Shown here piece by piece: positions 22,476 to 34,815 of a stretch of DNA of 64,000 nucleotides; the first letter of the stretch is position 1, and every line of letters begins with the position of its first letter. The stretch comes from Nelumbo lutea (lineage: Eukaryota > Streptophyta > Magnoliopsida > Proteales > Nelumbonaceae), in assembly GCA_022828595.1 (NCBI GenBank), contig JAKGHH010000004.1, positions 57,562,422 to 57,626,421 on the forward strand. The letters run 5' to 3'. The position numbers and the translations under genes were made by a program. Below the pieces are notes generated by a model that saw only the letters and a program-made list of their open reading frames with translations, searched no databases and was not told where the DNA came from.

Positions 22476-23756
22476 TGACGGTTTATCGAAACCCTCAAAA
22501 TTAGTACTAGTCCCACAATAAAATATTTGTAGTAAAAGTGGTATTAGGTCGAATCCCACAGGGAGCAATTTAGTAATCCATTAGCTGAATGGATAAAGTA
22601 ATTGTGTGGGAAAATTTAATAACTAAAATTAAAAGAATAACAAACTAAGCAAACAAGAGAAAAATCAGTCATACCGAATTTTGGTTCAAGGGTTCGGGTT
22701 GAATCAATTGGCCATCGATCCTAGGTACATTTCAGCATTCTTGAAATTCAAGCATTTAACCTTAGATTTACTAGGATGGCCATAATAAACCATGTGTTTT
22801 CCTAATTCAGTTGACCAAACCCAGCATTCGATCAACACTTGTCACCACTCAACTAGATACGATAGCGTTCCATGTTAAATAATGATAGCATTAAGATTTT
22901 GTGAAAACAGTTAAACCAAAATAACAATAATTGAGATAGCTGCAATTATTGAATTTTGTTCCATCGATTCCTTTAGGTTGAACCATGAGAAAATGTTGGT
23001 CAAAGGCTGTCATTAACAATCGACCCAAAAAGATATATCAACCTAATTGCTACTTATACCATTATTCGTGACAATTACGGATCACCAAAATCATGGATAG
23101 CAATAGGAAAATAAACATTAATTCAGTTTGTCAAATTAATTAACATCAATATCCAATAAAAATATGCACAAGAATCAATGAATAATTGAATTAGAAAGCA
23201 AGAAAATAAAGTAACTACAGAACCTCACAATGACACAATCGAACCTCCCCCCTTGAACCAGAAAAAGAAGCTTAGCTACTCATGATCTGCACAATCTCCA
23301 TGCATTTCTTCTCCAAAGATGAATTATTTCCTTGAGCTTCTTGGCCTCTTGATGATCTCTTGGATCTTGGAATGAGTGATGCTAGAGCTAGTTCACCCTT
23401 TTCTTTATATAGCCAAAGGAGAGGGCTGTTTTCCAACTCCTTCTAGGAGATCATCTTATCTTTAGGGAGTCTTGATCCTATCCTATCTCTTATCTAATCC
23501 CCAACCTTCTTATCCTTATAGGATTACATTCAAAGTTTAGATCTAATAAGAATCTCTCCCTCTTGGGAGATTACATTCGAATTACGACTCTAGACTCTTG
23601 CATCCGAGTTGGGCTTCTCTACTATTTGGGCTGCTTCCAGGTTCTTTTGCGAGTTTGGGCTTCAGCTGTTAAATGGGCCTGGCTGCGAACTTGCTCCGAC
23701 TTTGGGTCCGGTTTGGCACTCGATGCGTACCGAATCAGTCAAAACCCAAAACACAA
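22476..23756 (-). repeat. Gyp-2 5' LTR, partial
   Basis: Matches Gyp-1 LTRs from the CA end (22476) for about 1.28 kb. The first roughly 270 bp of the LTR (TGATGAGACG side) is missing, replaced at about 23756 by L3 sequence. Confidence 0.85.
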
Positions 23757-24536
23757 CCTTAAGGCACCCATATGTCTGCAAAAACCCAGCTGCCGCCCCT
23801 CTCTTTCTCCCTAGTGCCAAACCAATCCTTCCTTCTCTATAAAAATGACCCAAGGGGTCCTGAGAAGGGGTTGGATTCTGCCCCTAGGTAAGACAGAAGG
23901 CTGTTCTTGAGATGTTCAAGGGTAGAGGAAGAGGAGAACACCTAGGCAAGAGGAGGGGTTCCTGCTTGTAGTTCGCCTAGCCACTATTGCCACCTCTAGG
24001 TCCGGATCCCAACTAGTTTTTCATAGTTTTAGATTTACTTTTTATGCGTGCTTTTATTTTTCATTCTTTAATTTCTAGTTTTTATTTTATTTCTGCAATT
24101 TATTTTTATCGAATTTAATTTTTGTCTTCTTTTCTACAGATCAGAAATTCGTCCAGGTATGATGGAAGACCCAACTCAAGGAGTTCGAGGGTCAAAGGAT
24201 AGATCTTAAGACTGCTACCTCTGACTGAGTTGCAGATTTTTTATTTAGTTTTTTTTTTGTTATTTATTTAATTTTCTGTAATTTTTACTTTCAGCATTGT
24301 TAGAATTTTATTTTAATGAATTCAAGTTCAGTTAATTAAATTTTCTGTTTTTGCAATATCAAATCTTGTTATTTTGTTCGGATTGAAGTATGTAAAAATT
24401 TTTCCCTCGCTTCCCTGTGGATACAATCCCTTTTTCACCACTAACTGCATTTTGCAGTTATTTTGAGAATTGGAAAATTTATAAATATTGAAACTAGTGT
24501 TCCAAAGTGGTTAACGACACGCTTCCAGACACACCA
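23757..24536 (+). repeat. L3: Ty3-like LTR fragment (promoter to 3' end)
   Basis: Plus-strand LTR piece ending ACACACCA at 24536. It contains a TATA box at 23838-23845 (TATAAAAA) and the CCCTGTGGATACAATCC type 3' segment seen in plant Ty3 LTRs. Related pieces lie on the minus strand at 41104-42273. No primer site or coding region follows: copia leader starts at 24537. Confidence 0.65.
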
Positions 24537-25051
24537 ACCTTCCGTCATTAGCAAGAAGGAGGGCCAAACAAGTGTGTAGAGATGCACCATAAAATTGGGC
24601 TATCCATTTGCTGGTCCAGTCAATTGAATTGCTTCATGAGATGATAAGGGTGCCATAGACCGATGTGGGAGAGGCCTATCCTAAAATGGAAGACTCTTTC
24701 ATGGTACCTTGGGGTCCATGATATGATGGGTCAATACTTACCAGACAGAAAGGTTTAACCTAAAATGGCAATGAACCTTGTTTGATGGAGGCCAAGGGGA
24801 AAGCTCATTGGATTGGTTGATATGATCCTTCATAGATAGAAAGTGGTGGGTTTTTGCAGCTAAAATAGTTGGCTCCATGCACCTATGTGATTTCCAACAT
24901 TTAAAGAGACATGCACCGTGTCGCATTGAGATAGGAGGAAAATCTCAGAGATGAATAAATGAAGATGGAACATAGATAAAGTACCACTCTATGTAAGATA
25001 ACATGAATCAATTTAAGGTCATGGACTAATATTTGTTGCCTTTTATCAGAA

Positions 25052-25890
25052 ATGGCACACGAACAATTTGCCAAATTGTTGGATGATAATAAACTTAAGG
25101 AACCCAACTATGCTGACTGGTACCATAACCTTAATCTGGTTTTGACGTTCGAGAATTTGGACAAGGTTGCCAAGAACCCTGCTCTAGAACGTCTAGGTTA
25201 CAAAGCTTCTGAGGTTCATAGGAGGGAATATCAAGAATGGGCGGAGAAGAATTCTCTTGCCCAGTGTTACATTGCAGCATCTTTAGATAATCAGAATTCT
25301 CTTGCCCAACCTAAAGACTATGCACGAGGAGCAGAATTGTTCTGCCCATCAAAAGGTCCTCAAGATGTTGATGACCACATGGATGACTAACAGCCAATAG
25401 GTCCATGACCACACCAAGCGGATGATGGGGTATATTAATGAATTGAAGGCTCTTGGATCCCAAGTTGATGATGACACCAAAACTGATGCCATCCTAAACT
25501 CTCTGCCTCCCTCCTTCAATTAGTTTGTCATGAACTACAACATTAATAAGCTAAAGGTTAGCCTTTAGGAACTCAACAACATGTTACAGAGGGCCAAAGA
25601 ACTTATTAAGAAGAATGAGTCAGTAGCCATGCCTATTGAAGGTGGCAAATCTGGCAAGAGAAAGAGGAAGGGTAAGAAGAGGCCTTAGAAGAAAGGGGGC
25701 AAGCCAAAAAGCAGAAGAGAGACAAAGCATTAGATGAATGTCATATCTACAAACAGACCAAACACTAGAAGAGGAACTATCCTCAATATCTAGAAACCAA
25801 GAATGAAGAAAGTAATTTTGAATCTCTTGTCATAGAGACCAATATGTTGGTCACTTCTGCATCTTGGTGTATTGACTCCAGGGCTTCTAC
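25052..25890 (+). pseudogene. Copia gag and protease start (Cop-3)
   Basis: ATG at 25052 (MAHEQFAKLLDDNKLKEPNYAD), matching Cop-2 and Cop-8 gag starts. A rearranged stretch near 25285-25320 repeats an upstream gag motif (NSLAQ) and shifts the frame. Later in-frame TAGs at 25566-25568 and 25686-25688 stand where sisters have CAG. The frame reaches CIDSRAST (active-site Gly of DSGAS changed to Arg) before Cop-4 interrupts it. Confidence 0.82.
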
Positions 25891-25895
25891 TAATG

Positions 25896-27852
25896 TGTTA
25901 GACAGTGTATGCCCTTAGCTCCAGGGCTTCTGCATCTTGGTGTATTGACTCCAGGGCTTCTGCATCTTGATGTACATTCTGACATTTATTGTAAATAAAT
26001 AAAGTACATATTTGATTCATGTTATAGTGGTGTGTTTGTGTATAATACCCTTAAACTAGAGACTTATGAGAATCGTGCTAGTTTAGAATGTTCACAACTG
26101 TTGTATAAGTTTGGGGAGATTTATCATGCTAAGGCTGATACTGATGTGGCGCCAAGTGATGGGGTGGCCTATCTCAGCTGCCAGGGTGAGACCCGAGGTA
26201 CATGTAGTATAGGTTTACTTGAAACCCTGAACCAGACCAGATTTCCAGTATTGCATTGGACCTTGGTGATTAATGGGCAAAACTGGAAAGTTACACCTGA
26301 CCCCTAGACTCGATTATGATACTGCATTAGGTGTCGGATTGGGCTGTCTTTAATATGCCAATCAATGAGATCCTTAGCGGGGGTCAAAACCTGGGTATGT
26401 TGGGATAGTCCGAGAATTTATCTGAGTGGGTGATCATAGTGACAGGATCTGCCCCTTTGTCGGGCAAAGGTAATGATTGGGGATGCACTCTCTTTGATGG
26501 AAACCAAGACTGTTGGCAGCTGATTTCAATCGTTGGAATTTGTTTTTCAAAATATATTTATATATGGATATACATATATATTATGGTTTCAAAATGTTTG
26601 CAAAAAGGTTTTAATTCCCGGGATCCATGTGAGTAGAGAGTGCAACACTATTCCTTGCAGCCGAGGGAGAGGTCCTCTCTTGTCGGGCAATGTTTGACCA
26701 TTATGGGATGAGAGGTTCGCTGTAAGACCATTGAGGGTAATACCTGATGGGCCAATCTTGCATCTGCCCACAGTCCCTAGGTTTTTATAAGGTGGTTTGG
26801 CCCAAGGACCACTTAGTGTAAGTGTTGGGCCCATTAGAAGTCCATGTGATGGGCTTCAGGGGGTTCACTGTCTTTTTAGTGAATTCGGCTAGGCCTTGTA
26901 ACAAAGGCTGGGCTGAACCCATGTGGCTGATGTGTAGATCAATGTTTAGGTCCCACACCATGCAAAGAAGCCCAACTGGGCAGCAGTTTGGAAGGTTAAT
27001 GAGAACACAGACTTATTGGGCCTAAAGCCCATCTCGAACTGGTTTATTTGGACTAATTAAAGAAAAGGGCGGATCTAGGATAAGATCTTACCCTGTCCAC
27101 TCAGAGAGTCTAGATCTGAATACAAATTTGTATCTAGAAACCTCCTAATGAGATTAGGAGAGGGCTGATCTAAACTGCAGATAAGATAAGGTCTTATCCT
27201 TATATCTTAAAGAGAACTCCTTATCCAAATACAAATTTGGATTAGGAAACTCATAATGAGATTAGGAACTCTCTTTAAGGCTATAAAAAGGAGGAAGGGG
27301 TGAACCATTCAACCCATAATAGCATCCAAAGATCAGCTCTCAGATCACTCAGGGAGAAGACAACAACAGTGTCACTATGCTATCTTCTCGCTGCGTTCTC
27401 CTCCAGTTGCCGCCATAGCCAGTTCGAACTCCATTGTTGTAGGAGCAATCAAGAGCATTCTTGATATCAGTTTTTGGTGAAAAATTGATTGGGAGTCGTG
27501 CTCACCTACCCTCCAGCAAATTCTTGGTGAAGGATTCGGTTCTTTGGAAGAACACTATTGATTCTGCTCCACCCTGCACTGTGTCATCTTTAGTGGGAGT
27601 AGTCTTTTGATCCTTCTTTGGCTATGAACATCTCCATTGGGAGATATTGTTTCTCTTTATTAGGTATATCCCTCTCCTACTATTTTGGTTTAGATCTGGT
27701 TCGGTTCTTGGTTCAAGATTGATCCTTGAAAAATGCAATTTTTTTCTAAAACAGGGAATGTGATTCTCAGATGGGAGAGAGAAATTTTTGAAATTTTGTC
27801 CAACCTACTTGTAGGGTTCAGCCATCCATATGATGGATCTCTCATCCTTTTA
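25896..27852 (+). repeat. Cop-4 5' LTR
   Basis: Starts TGTTAGACAG. About 45 bp of protease-derived sequence is embedded near its start (25921-25966). The TATA box is at 27282-27290. It ends just before the primer site, with TA in place of the usual CA. Confidence 0.88.
27282..27290 (+). promoter_or_regulatory. TATA box in Cop-4 5' LTR
   Basis: TATAAAAAG lies downstream of the U3 palindromes (ATTAGGAG type) and about 570 bp before the LTR end. A better match, TATAAATAG, is at the equivalent place in Cop-5 (36581-36589). Confidence 0.6.
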
Positions 27853-27853
27853 G

Positions 27854-27865
27854 TGGTATCAGAGC
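27854..27865 (+). other. Primer-binding site, initiator-Met tRNA (Cop-4)
   Basis: TGGTATCAGAGC, a perfect match to the plant consensus, one base after the LTR. The leader that follows is only about 75 bp because of a deletion that removes the rest of the leader and the first part of gag. Confidence 0.9.
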
Positions 27866-27940
27866 CAGGTTCAAATCTTGAGCCAAATTAGACTAGATCT
27901 GAACCTGCGCAAATGGATAGAAGGCTTTCTACCCAAATTA

Positions 27941-28510
27941 GGCTCCCTCGCCCGGTGTTACATCATTGCCTCCTTGGACAATCTGATACAAAGGCAGTTC
28001 GATCAGATCGAACTAGCCAAGGACATATATTGGATAGTTTAAAGACACTGTATGAAGAGCAGAATCATTCTACTCGACAAAAGGTCTTGAAGCAATTCAT
28101 GACCGCATAGATGTCCTAGGGGTAACAAGTTCATGACCATTGTCTTCGGATGATGGATTACACCAATGAGCTTGAGGCTCTGGGATCCGGACTAGATCAT
28201 ATGACCTAGATAGACACCATTCTCAACTCTTTGCCTCCGTCCTTTAATCCGTTTATGAATTACAATATGAATAAGCTGAATGTCAGCATTCAGGAACTTA
28301 GCAATATGTTGCAGAGGGCCAAAGAACTGATTAAGAAGGATGAGCCCGTAGCCATGCTTGTTGAAGCTGGCAAAAGGGCAAGAAAAGGAGGGCAAAGAGA
28401 AAGCCCTAGAAGAAGGCCACCAAACCCAAGAAACAAAGGAAAGACAAGGCATCAGATGCCTGTCACTTTTGTAAGCAGACCGGCCACTAGAAGAGGAACA
28501 ATCCTCAATA
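27941..28510 (+). pseudogene. Copia gag lacking its N-terminal part (Cop-4)
   Basis: Starts inside gag at the segment equivalent to SLARCYIIASLDN. It continues through ILDSLKTLYEEQNHSTRQKV, the Asn-rich NYNMNKLNVSIQEL and a basic tail. Stops at 28107-28130 and a TAG at 28207-28209 break it. No start codon remains. Confidence 0.82.
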
Positions 28511-29960
28511 CTTGGAATCTAGGAAAGGTAATTTCGAATCCTATGTCATAGAAACCAATTTGTTGGTAACTTTTGCATCTTGGTGTATTGACTCCGGGGC
28601 TTCAACTCATGCGTGTAACTCATTGCAGGGGTTCAAGGTAAGCAGAAGGCTGAATGAAGGAGAGGTGACACTTAACTTGGGGACTTTTGCAAGTGTTGCA
28701 GCTGTGGCCATAGGAACCGTAGAATTAATTTTTAGAGAAAGATCAATTGTATAGAAAGATTGTCTTTATGTAGAAAATTTGAGAAGAAATCTGATTTCTA
28801 TTTTAAAACTGTGTGCGAATGGATATTTTGTCTTATTTAGTAATATGATTACTATTAAAAGAAACAACAAATTCGTCGCATATGGAGAACTTGAGAATCA
28901 TCTCTATGTTCTCCATCCTTCTATAGAAACTAAAATTGTCGAAACTATGTCAGCTAATATCCCCAAAAAAAGGATCTATGATATAATTAATCCCACGTGC
29001 CTATGGCATTACTGACTTAGCCATATCAACATTGATCGTATCACAAGGTTGGTAAAGGACGGTCCTTTGGATTTTCTAACTATAGAAGATCTTCCCACTT
29101 GTGAGCCTTGCCATCAGGGTAAGATGATGAAATGGCCATTTAACGGTAAGACTGAAGATGTACGGGCACACTTGACCTTATACATACCGATGTATGTGGT
29201 CTCCTGAGTGTTGGGACTCATAACCAGTACATGTATTTCATTACATTCACCAATGATTATTCTCGATATGGTTACGTGTACCTAACGAGACACAAGTCTG
29301 AATCCATTGAAAATTTCAAGGAGTTCAGACAAGAGGTCGAGAAATAGTTAGGAAGAGAAATTAAGACCCTTCGATCGGATCGAGGTGGCGAGTATCTCTC
29401 TGACGAATTCAAGGACTACTTGAAGGTCAACGGGATAGTATCACAGTTGGCTCCTCCTTCTACACCACAACTCTACAGTGTTTCAGAGAGGAGGAATATG
29501 ACCTTATTGGATATGGTCTGGTCACTTCTTGTACACTCAGAATTACCCACATCCTTTTGGGATTACGCATTAGAGACTGCAATATACGTGCTGAATCGGG
29601 TTCCAACCAAATCGGTTACAAATACTCCATATGAACTTTGCATCGGAAAGAAACCAAGTGTTAGACACTTAAGGATTTGGGGTTGTCCAGCACATGTTAA
29701 AAGAATGAGTGCAGACAAATTGGAATCCAAGACTAGTCGTTGCCTATTTGTAGGCTACCCCAAGGGCTCTATGGGCTACCTATTCTATGACCCTGGAGAA
29801 CAGAAGGTGTTCGGTAGTCGGAATGCCCATTTTTTGGAGGATGATTATATCTTGAACAATCATTGCCAAGAAGTTGTTCTTGATGAGGAGAGCTCAGGAG
29901 CAGTGGGAGGTGTCCCACAGGTTCCAAGTATTGACCAACCTAGAAGATCTACCCGGGTAT
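28511..29960 (+). pseudogene. Copia protease and integrase (Cop-4)
   Basis: Protease CIDSGASTHACNSLQGF (about 28585-28640), GAG-pre-integrase NPTCLWHY (28993-29012, then a stop), CEPCHQGK zinc pair, HTDVCGLLS and NDYSRYGY around the first two catalytic Asp positions. Then [14 protein letters not shown] and LFVGYPKGSMGYLFYDP of the integrase C-terminal region (29640-29800), ending PRRSTRV. A TAG at 29345-29347 (CAG in Cop-3) and a frameshift near 29155 inactivate it. Confidence 0.85.
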
Positions 29961-31262
29961 AACCAGGATAGTTACCTAGTGGAATCCATGACTAGTGAGG
30001 AGGATCCCATGACTTATGCGGAAGCTATGTTGGACATAGATTCCTTGAAGTAGGTAGATGTCATGATAGCTGAGATGGACTCAATGGAGACCAGTTGAGT
30101 TTGGACTCTAGTAGATCCACCCCCCCCCGAGGGTAAAAGCAATTGGTTACAATGGATTTATAAGAGGAAGAAGGGCTTCGATGGTAAGGTTAAGACCCAC
30201 AAAGCTCATCTGGTGGTGAAAGGGTATACTTAGAAAGAGGGCATTGATTATGAGGAAACCTTTTTGCCTGCGGCCATGTTTAAATCTGTTCGGATCCTGC
30301 TAGCTATAGCAGCATACCATGACTATGAGATTTGGTAAATTGGTGTCAAAACTGCATTCCTGAATGGAGATCTTACTGAAGATATATATGTGCAGCAACT
30401 GCAAGGTTTCATAGCTACGGGTCAGGAACACTTGGTATGTAAATTAAATAGATCCATATGTGGACTTAAGCAAGCTTCTAGGAGTTGGAACATCTGGTTT
30501 GACTCTACTGCCAAAAAGTTTGGCTTTGAGCAGAATCCGGATGGACCCTGTGTTTATAGAAAGTCCAGTGGGGACAAGGTTACATTCTTGGTTCTATATG
30601 TAGATGACATTCTACTCATTGGGAATGATGTAGGAATGTTGACTACAGTGAAAGTATGGTTCTCACACAATTCTCCATGAAAGATCTTGGAGAAGCCTCC
30701 TATATACTAGGTATTCGACACTATAGAGATAGATCGAAGCAGATAATAGGATTATCCCAATCTGCTTACAATGACAAAATTGTCAAGATATACATTATGG
30801 AGAACTCCAAGAAGGGAAATGTTCCTTTCAGACACCCAGTCATTCTCTCCAAGAAGATGTCTCCCAAGACTTCTGAGGAGATTGAGGGCATGAAGGATGT
30901 TCCGTATGCCTCAACCATAGGGAGCATCATGTATGTCATGCTGTGCACTCGTCCTGACATTGCTCAGGCACTGAGTGTGGTAAGAAGATTTTAGGCCAAC
31001 CCTGGGCAGGAGCATTGGACCGTTGTGAAAAATATAGTTAAGTACCTTCGAAGGACAAAAGAGTTTTCTCTAGTATTCGATGCTAGCTCACTACAGATCC
31101 AGGGGTATACTGATGCTGATTTCTAGTCATATCCAGATGATAGAAAGTATACATCTAGGTATATTTTCATGATAGGATTGTGTGTTGTTTGCTGGAAAAG
31201 CAACAAATAGGGGTCCACGGCAGACTCCCCAACCGAAGCCGAATACATTGCCGCAAGTGAAG
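29961..31262 (+). pseudogene. Copia reverse transcriptase and first part of RNase H (Cop-4)
   Basis: The RT N-terminal part (29990-30390) is riddled with stops and a C-run expansion near 30120-30128. 30390-30680 is open and holds SICGLKQASRSW and the catalytic YVDDILLIGND. The connection part MSPKTSEEIEGMKDVPYAS follows (30860-30910). A TAG at 31124-31126 matches the one at 3428 in Cop-1. The gene is then cut by the solo Ty3 LTR after AEYIAASEVA. Confidence 0.85.
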
Positions 31263-31267
31263 TTGCC

Positions 31268-32711
31268 TAATAGCTATGATTATAACCCTAGCAAGTGCAC
31301 TAGTTATCAAGTAGTATAAAAATATCATTCCCACGAGGATTTAACAAAATAAATATTAGAACTACAACATTCCTTAATTATTTGGACAATCGATATTCAG
31401 ATTTAAGGCTAAGAACTAATGAAAAAACAGAAATAGAAAAACAAGAGTAGAAGTAGCAATGCTGAAGTATATAATGATTGGTTGAATTCGCTAGGGCTTT
31501 CGGTCCACCTAACCATTCCAATGAATATTAATGGATGAGATTATCCAAGATAATTTGTCATTGCCATAAGCTGAAGTCTTTCCAATTTTATTTAATATTC
31601 TCTCTCGAGATATACTAAAACTACTTCTATCAGGTAACCTCTCGATCTCTCAACTAGAGTTCTCAAGGTAGAAGCGCATTAAGTTTAAGAAAAAACTATT
31701 ACATTCAGATGAATCATGTGTATATTTCCCTATATACCATTCAATTTACACCATGAATTATGTGGTCAGTTATGTGAATTCCTCTCTCGATTCATTCACA
31801 TATGCCTGATCAATAAGAGATGGTCACTCCTAATAGCATTAAGCAAGATAATTCATATACTATATGAAAATAACAATCTTGAATAAATCAGAATAAAAAT
31901 ATATTCATTGATATGATTAGGCTTTTCACAATCCTAACTACAGATAAATTAGTTCATATTAGTAGAAGTAAAATAAACAAGAGGAAAGAAAGAACTCATG
32001 GTTTCGCCCTTGGAGTTGAGTTCTCCTCTTCTCCTTGCCGCCAACTTCTTCTTGCAGTCTTCTTGCTTTCTTGGCTGGTTGCTTCTCTACTTCTTGATGC
32101 CTCTCTAGTCTGCCCCCTACCCCTTTATATAGCTTAAGGGGAGGGGGTGGTCTCCTACTCTTGAAGTTAATCTCTCAAAAATAGAAAGTCCTAGTCTAAT
32201 CCTACTCTTATCTCTTTATCTAATGAACTTAATATCTTTATCTTTATGGGATTACATCATAAATTTAGATCTGATAAGACTCTTCTTAGTTTCTTGTTCT
32301 TGGATTCGTATTAGACCTCTTCTGCGAATTGGGATGCTGCTAGGCTTTTCTACAAGTTGGGTTTAAGCTGCGGATTGGGCCTTCCTACGAATTTGCCCTG
32401 ACTTCGAGCCCAGATTTAACTTCCATGCAGGCCGAATTTGCAAAATCCCAAACTAGAAAGTTGTGGCTTTTTCTCCTATCTATCCAGTGGGTCATCAATC
32501 ATCCCAGTCGGATTTTGGATAAACGAGTTAGGCCCAGATTACTGTACAGTGCCGCAAATGTGAAAAATCATCCGATTTACCTTCCTTTGCTCCTGATGCT
32601 TCTTTCATGCCTTGAACCGAAATACAAGAAAAATGAGTCCAATTAAGTACTAATTAAGTATCTAAGATAGAATATTTGGGGATAAAAATGTGATAAATTC
32701 TACTCTCATCA
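31268..32711 (-). mobile_element. Solo Ty3 LTR inserted in Cop-4 RNase H
   Basis: 1,444 bp, flanked by TTGCC (31263-31267) and CTGCC (32712-32716), an imperfect 5-bp target duplication. On the minus strand it begins TGATGAGAG (32711) and ends near TTA (31268). A TATA-like ATATAAAGG lies at about 32123-32132. Its 5' half resembles Gyp LTRs at low identity (GAGTTAGGCCCAGAT, GAACCGAAATACAA), so it is a related but separate family. No internal sequence is present: an LTR-LTR recombination product. Confidence 0.82.
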
Positions 32712-32716
32712 CTGCC

Positions 32717-33031
32717 AAAGAAGTCATGTGGATGAAAATTTTCATTCATGAATTGGGAGTAGTTCCGTCTAGCACATCACCAATCTCGTTGTTCTGTGAC
32801 AACAATGCAACTTTTGCTCAGGGTAAGGAGCCACGAGCCCACTCGAAGTCGAAGCACATTGAAAGGAAGTACCACGTACTATAGAAGATTTTTGGTAGAG
32901 GGGACATCCTGATTCAGAAGATAGCGTCAGCAGAGAATGTAGCAGACCCATTGACTATGCCACTCACACAGAAAGTGTTTGAGAAACACGTGGAAAGTTT
33001 GGGAGTCTAACTTATACCAGATTGGACCTAA
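32717..33031 (+). pseudogene. Copia RNase H C-terminal part (Cop-4)
   Basis: Continues from 31262 across the solo LTR: FIHELGVVPSSTSPISLF, then EPRAHSKSKHIERKYHVL, a stop at 32881-32883, and the end PDWT-stop at 33029-33031. The matching intact order is at 2972-3300 and 12907-13212. Confidence 0.82.
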
Positions 33032-33045
33032 GTGAAAATGCGAGA

Positions 33046-34810
33046 TGTTAGACAATGTATGCCCTTTAGCTCCAATCAGATTGATGTACATTATGACATT
33101 TATTGTAAATGAATAAAGTACATATTTGATTCATGTTATAGTGGTGTGTTTTTGTGTAATACCCTTAAACTGGACACTTATAAGATTCAAGTTAGTTTAG
33201 AATGTTTATAGCCGTTGGATAAGTCTAGGGAGATTTATCCTACTAAGGCTGACACTGATGTGCCACCAAGTGTTGGGGTGGCCTGTCTCAACTGCCAGGG
33301 TGAGACCCGAGGTACATGTAGTGTAGGTTTACTTGAAACCTTGAACCGAAACAGATTTCCAGTATTGCCCTGAACCTTGGTGATTAGTGAGCAAAACTGG
33401 AAAGTTACACCTGACTCCTAGACTCGATTATGATGCTACACTAGGTGTCGAATTGGGCTGTCTTTGATATGCCAATCAGTGAGATCCTTAGTAGGGGTCA
33501 AAACCTAGGTATGTTGGGACAGTCTGAGAATTCATCTGAGTGGGTGATCATAGTGATAGGATCAGCTCCTTTATCGGACAAAGATAATGCTTGGGGATGC
33601 ACTCTCTCTAATGGAAACCAAGACTGCCGGCAGCCGATTTCAATCGTTAAAATTTGTTTTGCAAAATATATTTACATACAAATATACATATATATTATGG
33701 TTTGAAAATGTTTGCAAAAAGGTTTTAATTCTCGGGATCCATGTGAGTAGAGAGTGCAGCACTGTTCCTTGCAGTCGAGGGAGAGGTCCTCTCTTGTCGG
33801 GTAGTGTTTGATCATTATGGGCTAAGAGGTAAAGTGTAAGACCATTGAGGGTAATACCTAATGGGCTAATCTTGCATCTGCCCACAATCCTTGGGTTTTT
33901 ATTAGGTGGCTTGGCCCAGGGACCACTTAGTGTAAGTGTTGGGCCCATTAGAAGTCCATGTGATGGGCATCAGGGGGTTCACTGCCTTTTCAATGAATTC
34001 GGCCAGGCCTTGTAACAGAGGCTGGGCTGAACCCATGTGGCTGATGTGTAGATCAATGTTTGGGTCCCACACCATACAAAGAAGCCCAACTGGGCAGTAG
34101 TTTGGAAGGTTAATGAGCACATAGACTTATTGGGCCTAAAGCCCATCTCGAATTAGTTTAGTTGGACTAATTAAAGAGGGGTGGATTTGGGATTGGATCA
34201 ATAAATAGGATAGGGTATACCCTATCCACTCAGAGAGTCTAGATCTGAATACAGATTTGGATCTAGAAACCTCCTAATGAGATTAGGAGAGGGTTGATCT
34301 AATCTACAGATAAGATAAGGTCTTATTCTTATCTCTTAAAGAGAACTCCTTATCCAAATACAGATTTGGATTAGGAAACTCCTAATGAGATTAGGAGCTC
34401 TCTTTAAGCTTATTAAAGGAGGAGGGGGTGAACCATTCAGCCCATCACAGCATCTAGAGATCAGATCTCAGATCACTCAGAGAGAAGACAACAACAGTGT
34501 GACTGCACCATCTTCTCCCTACGTTCTCCTCCAGTTGCCGCCATAGCCAGTTCGAACTCCATTGTTGTAGGAGCAATCAAGAAGCATTCTTGATATCAAT
34601 TTTTGGTGAAAAACAGATTGGGTGTCATGCTCACCAACCCTCCAAAAAATTCTTGGCGAAGGATTCGATTCTTTGGAAGAACACTATTGATTCTGCTACA
34701 CCCCGCACTGTGTCATTTTTAGTGGGAGCAGTTTTTGGATCCTTCTTGGAATTTCGCCCAACGTACCTACAGGGTTCGGCCATCCATATGATGGATCTCT
34801 CATCCTTTCA
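33046..34810 (+). repeat. Cop-4 3' LTR
   Basis: Starts TGTTAGACAATG after a weakened polypurine tract and ends TTTCA at 34810. A deletion of roughly 200 bp near 34740-34755 removes the segment after the TATA region that the 5' LTR keeps. It is followed by the TAATG duplication. Confidence 0.88.
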
Positions 34811-34815
34811 TAATG

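Larger units (their letters stand above)
17758..23756 (-). mobile_element. Gyp-2: Ty3 retrotransposon, 3' truncated
   Basis: Minus strand. Partial 5' LTR (22476-23756), intact tRNA-Asp primer site (22451-22469), leader, gag, protease, RT, RNase H and a truncated integrase. The element stops at 17758 inside the integrase core, fused to the leader of Cop-2. The LTR is cut at about 23756 and joined to an L3 LTR fragment. Gene order gag-PR-RT-RH-IN identifies Ty3/gypsy. Confidence 0.9.
25896..34810 (+). mobile_element. Cop-4: complete Ty1/copia insertion with target duplication
   Basis: LTRs 25896-27852 and 33046-34810, primer site 27854-27865, deleted leader, gag to RNase H 27941-33031. It is flanked by the 5-bp duplication TAATG (25891-25895 and 34811-34815). 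Removing it restores the Cop-3 protease sequence exactly. The two LTRs differ visibly (roughly one base in ten over the first 400 bp, by eye), so this is an old insertion. It carries its own nested solo Ty3 LTR at 31268-32711. Confidence 0.92.

Noticed and set aside
23757..24536. Independent unique gene-bearing spacer between elements
   Set aside because: Its inverted relative at 41104-42273, TATA box and LTR-type 3' end show it to be an LTR fragment.
27854..27865. Endogenous pararetrovirus (caulimovirid), which also use a tRNA-Met primer site
   Set aside because: Here the site directly follows a 1.9-kb LTR, integrase domains are present, and gene order is gag-PR-IN-RT-RH, all typical of Ty1/copia and absent from caulimovirids. 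No movement-protein or coat-protein motifs were seen.
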